A program made the position numbers and the translations under genes. Shown here one piece after another: positions 18,867-29,954 of a DNA stretch of 64,000 nucleotides. The stretch's first letter is position 1. The number at the start of each line of letters is the position of its first letter. This DNA comes from Streptococcus sp. sy004 (GTDB taxonomy: Bacteria; Bacillota; Bacilli; Lactobacillales; Streptococcaceae), in the NCBI RefSeq assembly GCF_007859205.1, contig NZ_VOHP01000004.1, positions 1-64,000 of the forward strand, written 5' to 3'. The notes under the pieces are model-generated. The model saw nothing but the letters and a program-made list of their open reading frames with translations. It made no database searches and was not told the origin of the DNA.

Positions 18867-21800
18867 TTATTGATAAACAGATTGTCTGAAATCATCAGTG
18901 TTTAAAAGATAAGCTCGATAAACAGCTTCTTTCAAACTAATAACATCTGCTGGTTTATTATTATTGATTGCTTCTGTCATCAAGGTCTTGATTTGCTCAT
19001 AAGTTGTTTGATAGGTTTTTCTCTTATATGTAAAATCAAGAACTTTCATCTCACCGGCTTTAGCCTTGGCTAGATGACTTTCCAACATATCAATCTTAAA
19101 GTCAGCAAAAGTTTCATATTTATCACCGAAAATTTCTTTCAACACATAAGTATCTGAGAAAGTTTTACCCTCACTTGCAGCCTTATCCTTCAATTTATTA
19201 GAAGCATAATTCAACATACCATTTTCATAACCCGCTTCTGCTAGTAATTCAAATGATAAACGTTTGAAGGTCAAACTATTTGACGAACCAGTAGGGTTTG
19301 TCAATGAACTATAGATTGACACAAACATTGGAGATGAGGTGTAGTTACTACGGTTAATGTTCAGATCTTTATTGACTCCTCTACCATAATTTTCAGTCAA
19401 GGCCGCCACAACTTCGTTGTTAACCAAATCTGAAATACTATTGAAACTCAAACGATTCCATTCATCCTCAGTGAATGCTCGATTGCGTCCAGTGGCATCG
19501 CCACCTTTGGCATCAGGAACTGCTTCAAAGCGTCTAAAGAATTGTTTCTTAGTTTCTAATGATGAATCAACATAAATTTCACCTTCAATAGCATCTAGGG
19601 TATGAAGAACATCGAACATGCCTCTCATGTATTCTTCTAAATCACCACTATTTTGGAAACGCTCTGGACTAGCACTATGGTTACGTCTTGTAGCATAAGC
19701 CCCATTAAAATCATTGATGTAATCTGCAAAAAGGTTGACACTGATGATTTTAGTAGTGGCTTCTTCAGGACTTTCTCCCCATCCTCTAGAATAGGCTTCT
19801 GCTCCCATGCCTTGTCGTCTGCCATAACCACCTAAGTAAACCGTACCATCCAAATTATGTGTCATTTCATGGGTAAAGGTTGATTGACCTTCTTGAGTAA
19901 TCATACTATAAATAACAAAGTGAGAAGAGCCTCCATTAGCATAGGCCGCTGTACCATTTGGCGCATACCATTTACCGATTGGGGCAAAGAAGTCTGTCAT
20001 ACGGCTACTTGCTGTCTCACCATAAGGCTGCATCCATGTCCCGTTTGAGTTAAACTGATAACCATCCCAGTTAGGTATTGGCATATCAGAACGGTTATAC
20101 ATTTGATCTTTAACCGAATCTAAGGCAATACGATACCAAGCATCATAGTAATCTCGCTGCCATTTGGCTGCTAAATCTACTTGTTTTTTGTAGGCCGCAA
20201 CCTTTTGTTCATAGGTTGCTGGATCGGTTTCTTTGAGAGTCATGTCAATATCACGATCAAACATTCCCATATTGATACTAGTCATGTTGCTAATGATAAA
20301 TAGACCTTCTTCAGAAAGAGTCAATAATGGTAGAATCATCATTTGATGACGCTCTTTTGATAAAGCATAGTAAATATCTGAGTTAGAATCAGCTACCTCT
20401 AATGATGGTGTCTCAACAATATACGCTTTACTTGCAGACTTAAACCAATCATTGTCTGTCTTGTCTGTTAATAATCGGTTATAGGCACTCAAATAATCCA
20501 TCACCGTAGCTTGACCATTTTGACTACCAATAGCTGTCGCATACGTTGTCGCACTGTTCTTGAACATCAACTTGTCTGTGCCAAGGTTACCTATATTGGT
20601 TAAGAACTCATACGGAGATACCTCATTGCCAAAGAAATCTTGTCTAAACAATGACAATTCCTTGATGTTCTTGTCATCATAGTTGATATTGTAAAGACGA
20701 TCCATATAGGTTAGACCCAGCATCAATTTTTCCTTATTAGCCAAGATTTGCTCTTTCAAATAAGTTAAACCAGCCTGGTCAGTGCTTGCATAAACCGCTT
20801 CTTGTGACAATAAAGATTTCAAATAACTGCGGATGTTATCCTTAACCTTATTGTAAGTTGACTCGAGATAAATCGGGTCAACTTGCGAAGCACGCAAGGA
20901 CGCTTCCGCTTGTGCATTGCCAGCCTTGTTATTAGCCAAGCCCAAACGCAAACGCTCTGCTACCACTAAGGTCGTGTCATAGGCAAAATTTGGATACAAA
21001 CTACTCAAACTGTCAAAATAATCCATCCCTTGTAATTCAGTAACCAAGTCATCTAAGAAACTGTCTTGATTTTGAATCAATTGCTCTGGTGTGTAAATCA
21101 AGTCTGTACCAGCCAGGCTATACTCTTTCACCTGACTATCCTTGAAGAATTGACCAGCCGTCAAGTCCACATATTCTACTGTGTCATCACTATAGTGCAA
21201 CATCAAACGATTGATTTGGTCATGTTGACCATAATAATCCGTCACAAAGGCATTATCTACCATTGGAACAACATTGACCAGTGGTGTCGTGTAGAGCTTG
21301 CTTGATTCTGACACCTTATTACCATAGTCTAAAATGGTTTCCTTATTGTAGAATGGCAATAATTTCTCAATATTTTGATAAGCTACTTGGCGTGCACTGT
21401 CATAGTCATCCAATTGGCTATAATCTGTTGTGGCATTTTGTTGACCAAGCGTTAGTTCCAAATCTTTTTGGTAGCTATTGTCAGCTGAATTTTCTTGTAC
21501 CAATTCTGGCCAAACCACACGAACCTTGCCATCATTTGTGATGCTAGACACAGGGAGATAGACATCCTTATACTTGTCTGATTCTAATTTGACCACATAA
21601 GCAGACAAGTCATCCGTTGGACTAGCTGTCTCTTGTTTAACCAACTGATTATTCTCATATTTATAAAGGGTCACTTGGGTCAAATCCTTGAACACCACTT
21701 GTTTAAGTGTTAATTCAACCGTTTCTTCATAGGTGGTTGTTTTGGTTTGCTCTCCATCACGACGGTCATAAACCAAGTCGGTCTTAATGGTATAAGGGAT

Positions 21801-24032
21801 ATTGTAATCTAATCCTTCAACTCTTACTGGCTGGCTCAAATCCGTTAAGGCAAGCTCCTTAACCAAGGTATCTCCATCATAAATCTTAGCCACTGCACTA
21901 ACATAGGCTTGGTCTGGGTCGGTTAATTGATACGACAAGCTAAGTGATTTAGTTAAGCTGTCCTTCTCAACACCTGTCAAGACAAGTTCTGGTTCTTGCT
22001 TCAAGACCAGGGTCACTGTTTGGTCATGCGAAATAGTCTTGGTTTGGTCTCCATCACGCAGGTCATAGGTCAACTCTGTTTCAAAGCGATAAGGAACCTC
22101 ATAGGCTAAACCATCTACCGTCAATGGCTGACTAATATCTGATACTGAAACTTCTTTAACCAACTGGTCTTCTCGATAAACCTTAACAAGGGCACTACGG
22201 TAGCTACCATCTTCATCACTCAGGCTAAAGTTTAAGGTAGCCGTGCGACCATCATCGTCCTTCTCAACACCTATCAAGACAAGTTCTGGTTCTCGATACA
22301 AACGACCATTTAATCGTTCAATGGCTTCTTTCAATGATAACAAGCCTGCATCAACCTGTTCTTGAGTAGCTTGATTATCTAGTAACAATTGTTGGGCTTT
22401 CACCAACAACTCGTCATAGGATTGTTTAACTTCTAAGGTTGCATAAGCATAGCGAACCGTTTCTTTTAAGGATTCATCTTCTTCCACTAATTGACGAAGT
22501 TCTTCCTTATTAACAACCGGTTCCTCAGTCACTTCACTACTCGACGATGGCTCTTCAGATGATGAACTTGAAACTGGTAGTTCACTACTCGACGATGATT
22601 CTTCTTCTAATGGTGAACTTGAAGTTGGCAATTCACTACTCGATGATGACTCTTCAGACGATGAACTTGAAGTTGGCAATTCACTACTTGATGATGAGTT
22701 TTCTAATGGTGAACTTGAAGTTGGCAATTCACTACTTGATGATGAGTTTTCTAATGGTGAACTTGAAGTTGGCAATTCACTACTCAACGATGGCTCTTCG
22801 GATGATGAACTTGGAACTGGTAACTCACTACTTGATGATAACTCTTCTTCTACTGGTTCAACTTCAGTCACAGCTTCTGTAGAAGTCGGAACCGTTACCA
22901 CCGTCTCAACTTCAGTCACAACTTCTGTAGAAGTCGGAACCGTCACCACTGTCTCAACTTCAGTCACTGACGTCTCAACTTCACCTGCTTCATTCTCTGT
23001 TGAAATCGTTGTTTCACTGGTTTCAATAAGAGTTGATTCAGTTGGAATTGTTGTCACTACGTCTTCTTTAATAATGACTTCCGTTGACGTTGGAATCGTT
23101 GTCACTACTTCTTCTTTAACAATCGCTTGTGTTGAAGAAGGAACTGATATGACCTCGCTCTCAACCGTTTCTGACTTAGATGACTCTGGAACAGTCGGTT
23201 TAACGACTGGGGTAATCTCTGATGAACTTGGTGTCGTTGAATCTGCTGGAAGTACTTCCGTTTCTGACACAGATTCTTCAACCACACTTTCTCCGGTTGC
23301 CTCAGTTTGAGTTGCTGAACTTGGCAATGTATCAACTGTCGACACAGATGAAGCACGACTCATGTCTGATGATGGCTCTACTGGTAACTCTGGTAATAAT
23401 TGAGTACTAGTTTGACTATCTTTCGCCTGACAACCACATAATGAAATGTAGCCAACATACTGATAACCTGGGATTTCAGTAATCTCTGGCAGCTTATCAC
23501 CTGTAGATACTTGATAAACTTGATTATAAGCTGATAATTTTTGAGTTTGCAAGGCCTGAATGCTCGGCATGAAAATCGTACCTGACAGGGTAATTAACAT
23601 AATCGAAGAAACAATGCGCTCCTTTTTACCTTTACTGGTTACAATGACACTAAGACCCAAAACGACAAACAAGACTTCACCTGCCATGGTCAAAAGAGAA
23701 AGTGATTCACTTGCTGTTTTTGGCAGAATACCTTGACTCGTTGGGCGATATACCAAATAGTAGTTATGACAATGGGCATCATGATTTTGAGGCAAGCCAT
23801 TTTGAATCAACTGTTCTTCTTCAGCCGTCAACTCATCTTGGGTCACATAGTGATATTGCACCAAAGGACTATGGGTCAAATCCCCTGTAGTAACGGTATC
23901 CGCAAAAGTTGGTGTTGCAGAACTTCCCACCCAGAATGCTCCTATCGCTAACGAAGCAATACCTACAGATAATTTACGAATGGAAAATTTTAAACATCTA
24001 TTGAATAAACCTGAACTAACTTCTTTTTTCAT
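18867..24032 (-). CDS. M26 zinc metalloprotease (ZmpB/ZmpC/IgA1-protease family), intact copy
   Basis: 1721-residue surface protease. YSIRK-type signal peptide (FSIRKLSVGIASLAIG from residue 16, cleavage near 44). The wall-sorting LPKTA motif is N-terminal at residues 103-107, followed by two hydrophobic segments (about 111-131 and 141-157), the known M26 arrangement. Residues about 210-500 are Ser/Glu/Thr/Pro-rich with short repeats. Then a FIVAR-like helical part, two related modules beginning ELVL-GVEKD, and the M26 N-terminal and catalytic domains. Catalytic HEMTH: His1388, Glu1389, His1392; third ligand Glu1412 (+24). ATG follows AAAGGAG. Host target (IgA1 or mucin/PSGL-type proteins) cannot be told from sequence. 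Confidence 0.93.
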   Translation of the reverse strand: MKKEVSSGLFNRCLKFSIRKLSVGIASLAIGAFWVGSSATPTFADTVTTGDLTHSPLVQYHYVTQDELTAEEEQLIQNGLPQNHDAHCHNYYLVYRPTSQGILPKTASESLSLLTMAGEVLFVVLGLSVIVTSKGKKERIVSSIMLITLSGTIFMPSIQALQTQKLSAYNQVYQVSTGDKLPEITEIPGYQYVGYISLCGCQAKDSQTSTQLLPELPVEPSSDMSRASSVSTVDTLPSSATQTEATGESVVEESVSETEVLPADSTTPSSSEITPVVKPTVPESSKSETVESEVISVPSSTQAIVKEEVVTTIPTSTEVIIKEDVVTTIPTESTLIETSETTISTENEAGEVETSVTEVETVVTVPTSTEVVTEVETVVTVPTSTEAVTEVEPVEEELSSSSELPVPSSSSEEPSLSSELPTSSSPLENSSSSSELPTSSSPLENSSSSSELPTSSSSSEESSSSSELPTSSSPLEEESSSSSELPVSSSSSEEPSSSSEVTEEPVVNKEELRQLVEEDESLKETVRYAYATLEVKQSYDELLVKAQQLLLDNQATQEQVDAGLLSLKEAIERLNGRLYREPELVLIGVEKDDDGRTATLNFSLSDEDGSYRSALVKVYREDQLVKEVSVSDISQPLTVDGLAYEVPYRFETELTYDLRDGDQTKTISHDQTVTLVLKQEPELVLTGVEKDSLTKSLSLSYQLTDPDQAYVSAVAKIYDGDTLVKELALTDLSQPVRVEGLDYNIPYTIKTDLVYDRRDGEQTKTTTYEETVELTLKQVVFKDLTQVTLYKYENNQLVKQETASPTDDLSAYVVKLESDKYKDVYLPVSSITNDGKVRVVWPELVQENSADNSYQKDLELTLGQQNATTDYSQLDDYDSARQVAYQNIEKLLPFYNKETILDYGNKVSESSKLYTTPLVNVVPMVDNAFVTDYYGQHDQINRLMLHYSDDTVEYVDLTAGQFFKDSQVKEYSLAGTDLIYTPEQLIQNQDSFLDDLVTELQGMDYFDSLSSLYPNFAYDTTLVVAERLRLGLANNKAGNAQAEASLRASQVDPIYLESTYNKVKDNIRSYLKSLLSQEAVYASTDQAGLTYLKEQILANKEKLMLGLTYMDRLYNINYDDKNIKELSLFRQDFFGNEVSPYEFLTNIGNLGTDKLMFKNSATTYATAIGSQNGQATVMDYLSAYNRLLTDKTDNDWFKSASKAYIVETPSLEVADSNSDIYYALSKERHQMMILPLLTLSEEGLFIISNMTSINMGMFDRDIDMTLKETDPATYEQKVAAYKKQVDLAAKWQRDYYDAWYRIALDSVKDQMYNRSDMPIPNWDGYQFNSNGTWMQPYGETASSRMTDFFAPIGKWYAPNGTAAYANGGSSHFVIYSMITQEGQSTFTHEMTHNLDGTVYLGGYGRRQGMGAEAYSRGWGESPEEATTKIISVNLFADYINDFNGAYATRRNHSASPERFQNSGDLEEYMRGMFDVLHTLDAIEGEIYVDSSLETKKQFFRRFEAVPDAKGGDATGRNRAFTEDEWNRLSFNSISDLVNNEVVAALTENYGRGVNKDLNINRSNYTSSPMFVSIYSSLTNPTGSSNSLTFKRLSFELLAEAGYENGMLNYASNKLKDKAASEGKTFSDTYVLKEIFGDKYETFADFKIDMLESHLAKAKAGEMKVLDFTYKRKTYQTTYEQIKTLMTEAINNNKPADVISLKEAVYRAYLLNTDDFRQSVYQ
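22540..22860 (-). repeat. Ser-rich short repeats in zmp copy 1
   Basis: Five to seven imperfect repeats of a roughly 18-residue unit with the core SSSSELPTSSS, spelled by GATGATGAACTTGAAGT-like blocks on the plus strand. Likely a flexible stalk through the wall and prone to copy-number change. Confidence 0.8.
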
Positions 24033-24060
24033 TATATCTCCTTTATTATATAATTACTCC

Positions 24061-24069
24061 ATTATATCA
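24061..24069 (-). promoter_or_regulatory. Extended -10 promoter of zmp copy 1
   Basis: Minus-strand TGATATAAT (24069-24061), 28 bp upstream of the zmp ATG. No convincing -35 box; the extended TG may compensate. Confidence 0.5.
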
Positions 24070-24093
24070 TGACTTGTCTATCTAATAAACTAA

Positions 24094-24124
24094 TAAAACT
24101 CTCTAGCATATTTAGAGAGTTTTA
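24094..24124 (-). terminator. Terminator upstream of zmp copy 1 (copy of the eno terminator)
   Basis: Perfect 12-bp stem (24094-24105 with 24113-24124), T-rich tail on minus strand. Sequence matches the eno terminator at 29955-29984, so it marks the border of the tandem duplication. Confidence 0.8.
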
Positions 24125-24200
24125 TTGGTTAAAAGAAAATCTAATTTTTTAAGATAAATTATTCCCAACTGAAAATGACACCTACTTCTTTCAAAACATC

Positions 24201-24471
24201 CTATTTCTTAATGTTATAAATTTCTTTTCTGTGCCCAAACTCGAGCGCTAAAATAATCATTCTGTCATCTTGAATGTCACAAATCAATCTATAATCACCA
24301 ATACGATAACACCATTCATTAGCATGATTTCCTGCTAACCCCTTATCAATAGAACGAGGGGCATTTTCTTTCTACATATTTATCTATCCAAGCAAACAGT
24401 AAGCGTTGAATAGACTTATATAACTTTTTAATTTGCTTTTGAACTTTTTTAGAATACTCAATACGATACAT
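24201..24471 (-). pseudogene. RelE/ParE-type toxin, frameshifted remnant
   Basis: Starts at ATG 24471, directly after the antitoxin stop. The first frame (MYRIEYSKKVQKQIKKL...WIDK) ends early at a TGA. A one-base shift near 24364-24372 (an extra A in a GAAAGAAAA run) restores the rest: DKGLAGNHANEWCYRIGDYRLICDI...EFGHRKEIY, the usual RelE/YoeB core and C-terminus. So the toxin is almost certainly non-functional. Degenerate module sitting between the two zmp copies. Confidence 0.85.
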
Positions 24472-24690
24472 CTAAAAACCCAGCTCTCTCTTAAAATCGG
24501 CACGACTGATTGTTTCTGGATTCTCTTGATATTCTGCATAAGCTTGCTTGTAGAGGTTTAAATCATATTCATCTTCAATATCACGTTCAATAACTTTCTT
24601 AAATAAACTTGACAGACTTTGTCCTGTTACTTGAGCATAACTCTTGAAAAATGTTTCTTCTTGATTTAATCGAATAGTTATTGTTCCTAT
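24472..24690 (-). pseudogene. RelB-like (DUF6290) antitoxin with lost ATG
   Basis: 72 codons, GTITIRLNQEETFFKSYA... then a helical IEDEYDLNLYKQAYAEY tail, typical ribbon-helix-helix antitoxin. Where the start should be, 6 bp after a GGGGG box, the codon is ATA (24690-24688), with no ATG, GTG or TTG nearby; an upstream in-frame start at 24768 lacks a ribosome site and adds a non-homologous 26-residue leader. Probably expressed poorly or not at all. Stop abuts the toxin ATG. Confidence 0.75.
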
Positions 24691-24766
24691 AATGTTCCCC
24701 CTTCTAATTGTAACACATTGTATTACATTTAAATAGAATTTACAATAAAAAGAGTTATCAAGATAC

Positions 24767-24796
24767 AAAAAAGACAGGAAAACCTGTCTTTTTTTA
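24767..24796 (-). terminator. Terminator after zmp copy 2
   Basis: AAAAAAGACAGG, AAAA loop, CCTGTC plus T-tract: duplicate of the 18831-18858 hairpin, 8 bp past the zmp copy 2 stop codon. Bidirectional. Confidence 0.9.
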
Positions 24797-24803
24797 TTTA
24801 CCC

Positions 24804-27800
24804 TTATTGGTAAACTGATTGTCTGAAATCATCCGTATCTATAAGATATGCTTTATAGATAGCTTCTTTCAAAGCAGCTACTTCTGCTGGTTTTGTTTGA
24901 ACTAATTGTGTCATTAAAGTCTTCATTTGAATATAGTTTGCCTGATAAGTTTGTCCATTATAAGTAAACGTTACTGGTTTCAAATCACCAGCTTTCGCTT
25001 TAGATAAGCGACGTTCAAGCATATCTAATTTAAAGTCAGCAAAACTATTATAACGATCTCCAAAAAGTTCTTTCAAAATATAGGTATCTGAGAAAACCTG
25101 TCCTTCTGCTTCAGCCTTGGCTTTCAGTTTGTTAGACGAATAACTTAGCATGCCTTCATAGCCAACCTCTGCTAATAATTCATAAGACAATCGTTTAAAC
25201 GTTAAATTGTCTGATGAACCAGTTTCATTCGTTAAAGCACCAAACATAGGTACAAACATCAAACTTGTATGGTAACCACTTTGACCAATATCAGAATCCT
25301 TAGCATAAGCTTTTAGACCAAACAGCACCTGATTATTAACCAAATCAGCTAAAGTATTGAAAGTAGTCGTTTCCCATTCCGCTTCTGTAAATGAACGGTT
25401 CTTAGCTGTAGCATTCATTCCATTTGGAATAGCTTCTAAACGCTTAAAGACCTGTTTTTTCGTGCTAAGTGGTGCTTCTAGGTATACTTCTCCTTCTATG
25501 GCATCTAAAGTATAGATAACATCAAACATACCACCAACATACTCACCTAAATCATCGCTGGTTTGGAAACGTTCTGGACTAGCGTTATGAACACGATCCT
25601 TAGCAAATTTACCACCCTGATCAGTAGTAAAATCAATAAATAGATTCAAACCAATCGTTTGGTTGGTTGAATTTGACATACTATGAAGGAAACCACTAGT
25701 GAAGCTGTCACCACCCATGCCTTGTCGTCTGCCATAACCGCCTAGATAAACTGCTCCATCCAAATTATGTGTCATTTCATGCGTTAAAGTTCCCATACCA
25801 TATGCGCCAATCATAGAATCTGCAACAAAGTGAGAAGAACTTCCATTAGCATAGGCTCCAGAACCATTTGACGCATACCACTTACCAACTGGACCAAAGA
25901 AGTCTATCATTCGACTCGTTGCACTACTTCCATAAGGCTGCATCCAACCACGTCTATTGTTAAGTGAGTAACCATCCCAGTTTGGAATTTGCATATCAGA
26001 ACGAGTATATAATTTATCCTTAACATCATCATTAGCAATGCGATACCAAGTATCAAAATGATCACGTTGCCACTTAGCTGCTTGAACAACTGCTGCTTCA
26101 TATTCCGTAACTTTTTGTTTATAAGTTTCTGGATCAGTTTCCTTAAGGGACATATCAATATTACGATCATACATACCAAAATTGATTGTAGTCATATTAG
26201 TAAAGACATAAGTGCCTTCTTCTAACAAAGTCAATAATGGTAGGATGTACGATTGATGCCGTTCTTTAGATAGAATACTATAAACTTCAACATTAACATC
26301 AGGTACTTCTTTTGAAGCTTCTTCCACAATAAAGGCTTTACTTGCTGACTTAAACCACTCATTATCTGTCTTATCAGTCAATAAGCGATTATAGGCACTC
26401 AAATAATCCATCACCGTAGTCTGACCATTTTGACTGCCAATGTAAGTTTCATACGTCGTTGCACTGTTCTTGAACATCAACTTGTCTGTACCAAGGTTAC
26501 CAATGTTCGTTAAGAATTCATAAGGAGATACCTCATTGCCAAAGAAGTCTTGTCTGAATAATGAGAGTTCCTTAATGTTCTTATCATCATAGTTGATATT
26601 GTATAGACGATCCATATAAGTCAGACCCAACATCAATTTTTCCTTATTAGCAAGGATTTGATCCTTCAAGTAGGTCAATCCAGCTTGATCCGTACTTGCA
26701 TAAACAGCCTCTTGTGACAACAGAGATTTGAGATAACTTCGAATATTATCCTTAACCTTATTATAGGCTGGTTCCAGATACAATGGATCAACACGAAGCT
26801 CTCTCAAGGACGCTTCTGCTTGGCTATTGCCAGCACTTGAATTTGGCAAGCTTAGACGCAGACGCTCAGCCACAATCAAGGTATTGTCATACTTGAAGTT
26901 TGGATACAAGTTACTCAAGCTATCGAAGTAATCCATGCCCTGTAATTCATTGACCAACTCATCCACTAGGCTGTCTTGGTTTTGAATAAACTGCTCAGGT
27001 GTGTAAATCAAATCTGTACCAGCTAGGCTGTACTCTTTCACCTGACTATCCTTGAAGAATTGACCAGCCGTCAAGTCAACATATTCTACTGTGTCATCAC
27101 TATAGTGCAACATCAAACGATTGATTTGCTCATGTTGCCCATAATAATCCGTCACAAAGGCATTATCTACCATTGGAACAACATTGACTAATGGGGTCGT
27201 GTAGAGCTTGCTTGATTCTGACACCTTGTTACCATAGGTCAAGATGGTTTCTTTATTGTAGAGAGGCAATAATTTTTCAATATTTTGATAAACCACTTGA
27301 CGACTACTCTCATACTGTGCTAACTGACTGTAATCTGTACTATTAACTTGTTGCCCAAGCATTAGCTCTAAATCTGCTTGATAAATGTTTTCAATTGTCT
27401 TATCCTGAACCAATTCTGGCCAAGACACACGAATCTTACCATCGTTTGTGATGCTAGTTACTGGAAGATACACATCCTTGTACTTGTCTGATTCTAATTT
27501 GACCACATAAGCAGACAAGTCATCCGTTGCCATTGCCGCTTCTTGTTTGACCAACTGATTGTTTTCATACTTATAAAGCGTCACTTGGGTCAAGTCCTTA
27601 AACACCACTTTCTTAAGGATCAACTCAACCGTGTCTTCATAAGTATCTGTTTTAGTTTGTTCCCCATCACGACGATCATAAATCAAGTCTGTCTTAATGG
27701 TGTAAGGGATGTTGTAGTCCAAACCATCCACAAGGACTGACTGGCTGACATCACTAATTGCCACTTCCTTAACCAAGGTTTCCCCATCGTAAATTTTGGC

Positions 27801-29885
27801 TATTACACGAACATAAGCCTGATCGGGATCGGTTAATTGGTAAGACAAGCTGAGTGACTTCGTCAATTCATCCTTTTCAACCTGCATCAAGGTCAAGTCT
27901 GGCTCTTGTTTCAAGTCTAGCGTCACCGTTTGATCATGAGATACGGTCTTGCTTGCTTCACCATCACGCAAGTCATAGGTCAACTCCGTTTCAAAACGAT
28001 ACGGTACTTCATGGTCTAGTCCGTCAACCGTCAATGGCTGACTGATGTCGATCACTGGCACTTCCTTGACTAACTGCTCGCCTTGATAAACCTTGACCAC
28101 GGCACTACGGTAAGTTTCCTCTGGATCGGTCAAGGCGAAAGTCAAGGTCACCGTACGAGTATCGTCATCTTTTTCAGCCTGTGTTAAAGCTAATTCTGGT
28201 ACTCGTTTTAAACGACCAGTCGCTCAATCGCTTCTTTTAAAGCTAATAAACCTGAATCAATCTGTTCTTGTGTAGCTTTTGAACTTAACAAGAGTTGACG
28301 AGCTTGAGTCAACAAACTATCATATACTTGTTTCGTTTTCAGTGTTGCATAAGCATAACGAATTGTTTCTTTTAACGTATCGTCCTCTTCAACTAGTTGA
28401 CGAAGTTCTTCTTTATCAACAACTGGCTCTTCTATTACTTCACTACTTGATATTTCGTCAACTGACTTACTTAACTCAACTTCACTACTTGATGACTTGC
28501 CGGCTGGCCCACTTGACTCAACTTCACTACTTGATGACTCTTCAGCTGGCTCACTTGACTCAACTTCACTACTTGATGACTCGTCAACTGGCGCACTTGA
28601 TTCAACTTCACTGCTTGGAGTCGGTTCCACTTCTGGTTGTGAGGCAACAGCTGATACTTCTTCCATTGATGAAGATGGAGTTGGAGCTACTGGTTCAACT
28701 TCTTCGACTTCTGTCACTGCTTCTGTTGAGGTTGGAACCGTTACTACCGTTTCGACTTCCTTCACCACTTCCGTTGATGATGGAACTGTCACTACTGTTT
28801 CGACTTCTGTTACTGATGTTTCAATCTCGCCTTCTTCATTTGTTGTCTCAATAGTCGTTTCACTTGTTTCAACAACGGTTGACTCCGATTGGAATGGTTG
28901 TCACAACTTCTTCTTTGACAATGACTTCTGTTGAAGTTGGGATTGTTGTGACGACTTCTTCTTTAACCATCACTTCACTTGATGTTGGAACGCTCGTCAC
29001 AACTTCTTTGACTACCAACTCACTCAATGTTGGATTGGTTTCAAGCTCATTAGTAACTGTCTCCGTATTAGGAACGGTTGGGAGCGTTGGCAATACTGGA
29101 CGAATCTTTGTTTCTGAAATGGATTCTTCAACTACACTCTCTTCAGTCGCCTCTGTTTTTGTCGGTGAACTTGACACTGTATTAACTAGTGACTCCGATG
29201 ATGGACTTTTAGCTTCAGATGAAGAGTCATTTGTCCAATCAGTTAACAACTGGGTACTGGTGTTCTCGTTCTTGGCTTGACAGCCACATAATGAAATATA
29301 GCCAACATACTGATAACCTGGAATCTCTGCAATCTCTGGCATCTTATCACCTACCGACAATTGATACACCTGGTTATAAGCAGACAATTGTTGAGTTTGC
29401 AAGGCTTGGATACTTGGCATGAAAATCGTACCTGACAGGGTAATTAACATAATAGAAGAAACAATGCGCTCCTTTTTACCCTTACTGGTTACAATGACAC
29501 TAAGCCCCAAAACAACAAACAAGACTTCACCTGCCATGGTCAAAATAGAAAGTGATTCACTTGCTGTTTTTGGCAGAATGCCTTGGTTCATTGGACGATA
29601 CACCAAATAGTAGTTATGGCAATGCACATCATGATTTTGGGGCAAGCCATTTTGAATCAACTGTTCTTCTTCAGCCGTCAACTCATCTTTGGTCACATAG
29701 TGATATTGCACCAAAGGACTATGGGGCAAATCAGTTGTTGCACCTACTGTGTCTGCAAAGGTTGTCGTCTCTGAACTACCTAGTCAGAAAGCACCTATGG
29801 CTAGCGAAGCAATACCTACAGATAATTTACGAATGGAAAATTTTAAATGTTTGTTAAATAAATCTGAACTTATTCCTTTTTTCAT
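24804..29885 (-). pseudogene. M26 zinc metalloprotease, degraded tandem copy
   Basis: Paralogue of the intact protease, colinear over its whole length. Starts at ATG 29885 with the same FSIRKLSVGIASLAIG signal. Lesions: codon 34 is TGA (29786-29784) where copy 1 has TGG; a +1 shift near 28889 in a CCAATCGG context; a 4-nt loss near 28215-28220 before the ELAL module. Open fragments remain at 29729-28869, 28792-28208 and 28151-24804. The catalytic HEMTH is present (His codon 25781-25779), but the +24 zinc ligand is Asp, not Glu. Retains N-terminal LPKTA. Not expected to make a full protease. Confidence 0.9.
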
Positions 29886-29954
29886 TGTATCTCCTCTATC
29901 ATACAATTAATCCAGACTGATTATATTATAATTTTATATTGCTAGTAAATAAAT

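Noticed and set aside
22540-22860. CRISPR-like regular repeats
   Set aside because: Repeats are in frame, code for Ser-rich protein and have no distinct spacers.
22547-22882. 111-residue Met/Leu-rich plus-strand ORF
   Set aside because: Antisense shadow of the Ser-rich repeats of zmp copy 1; no ribosome site and pure repeat composition.
28279-28934. Plus-strand ORFs of 145-191 codons
   Set aside because: Mirror frames of the Ser/Glu/Thr-rich stalk in zmp copy 2.
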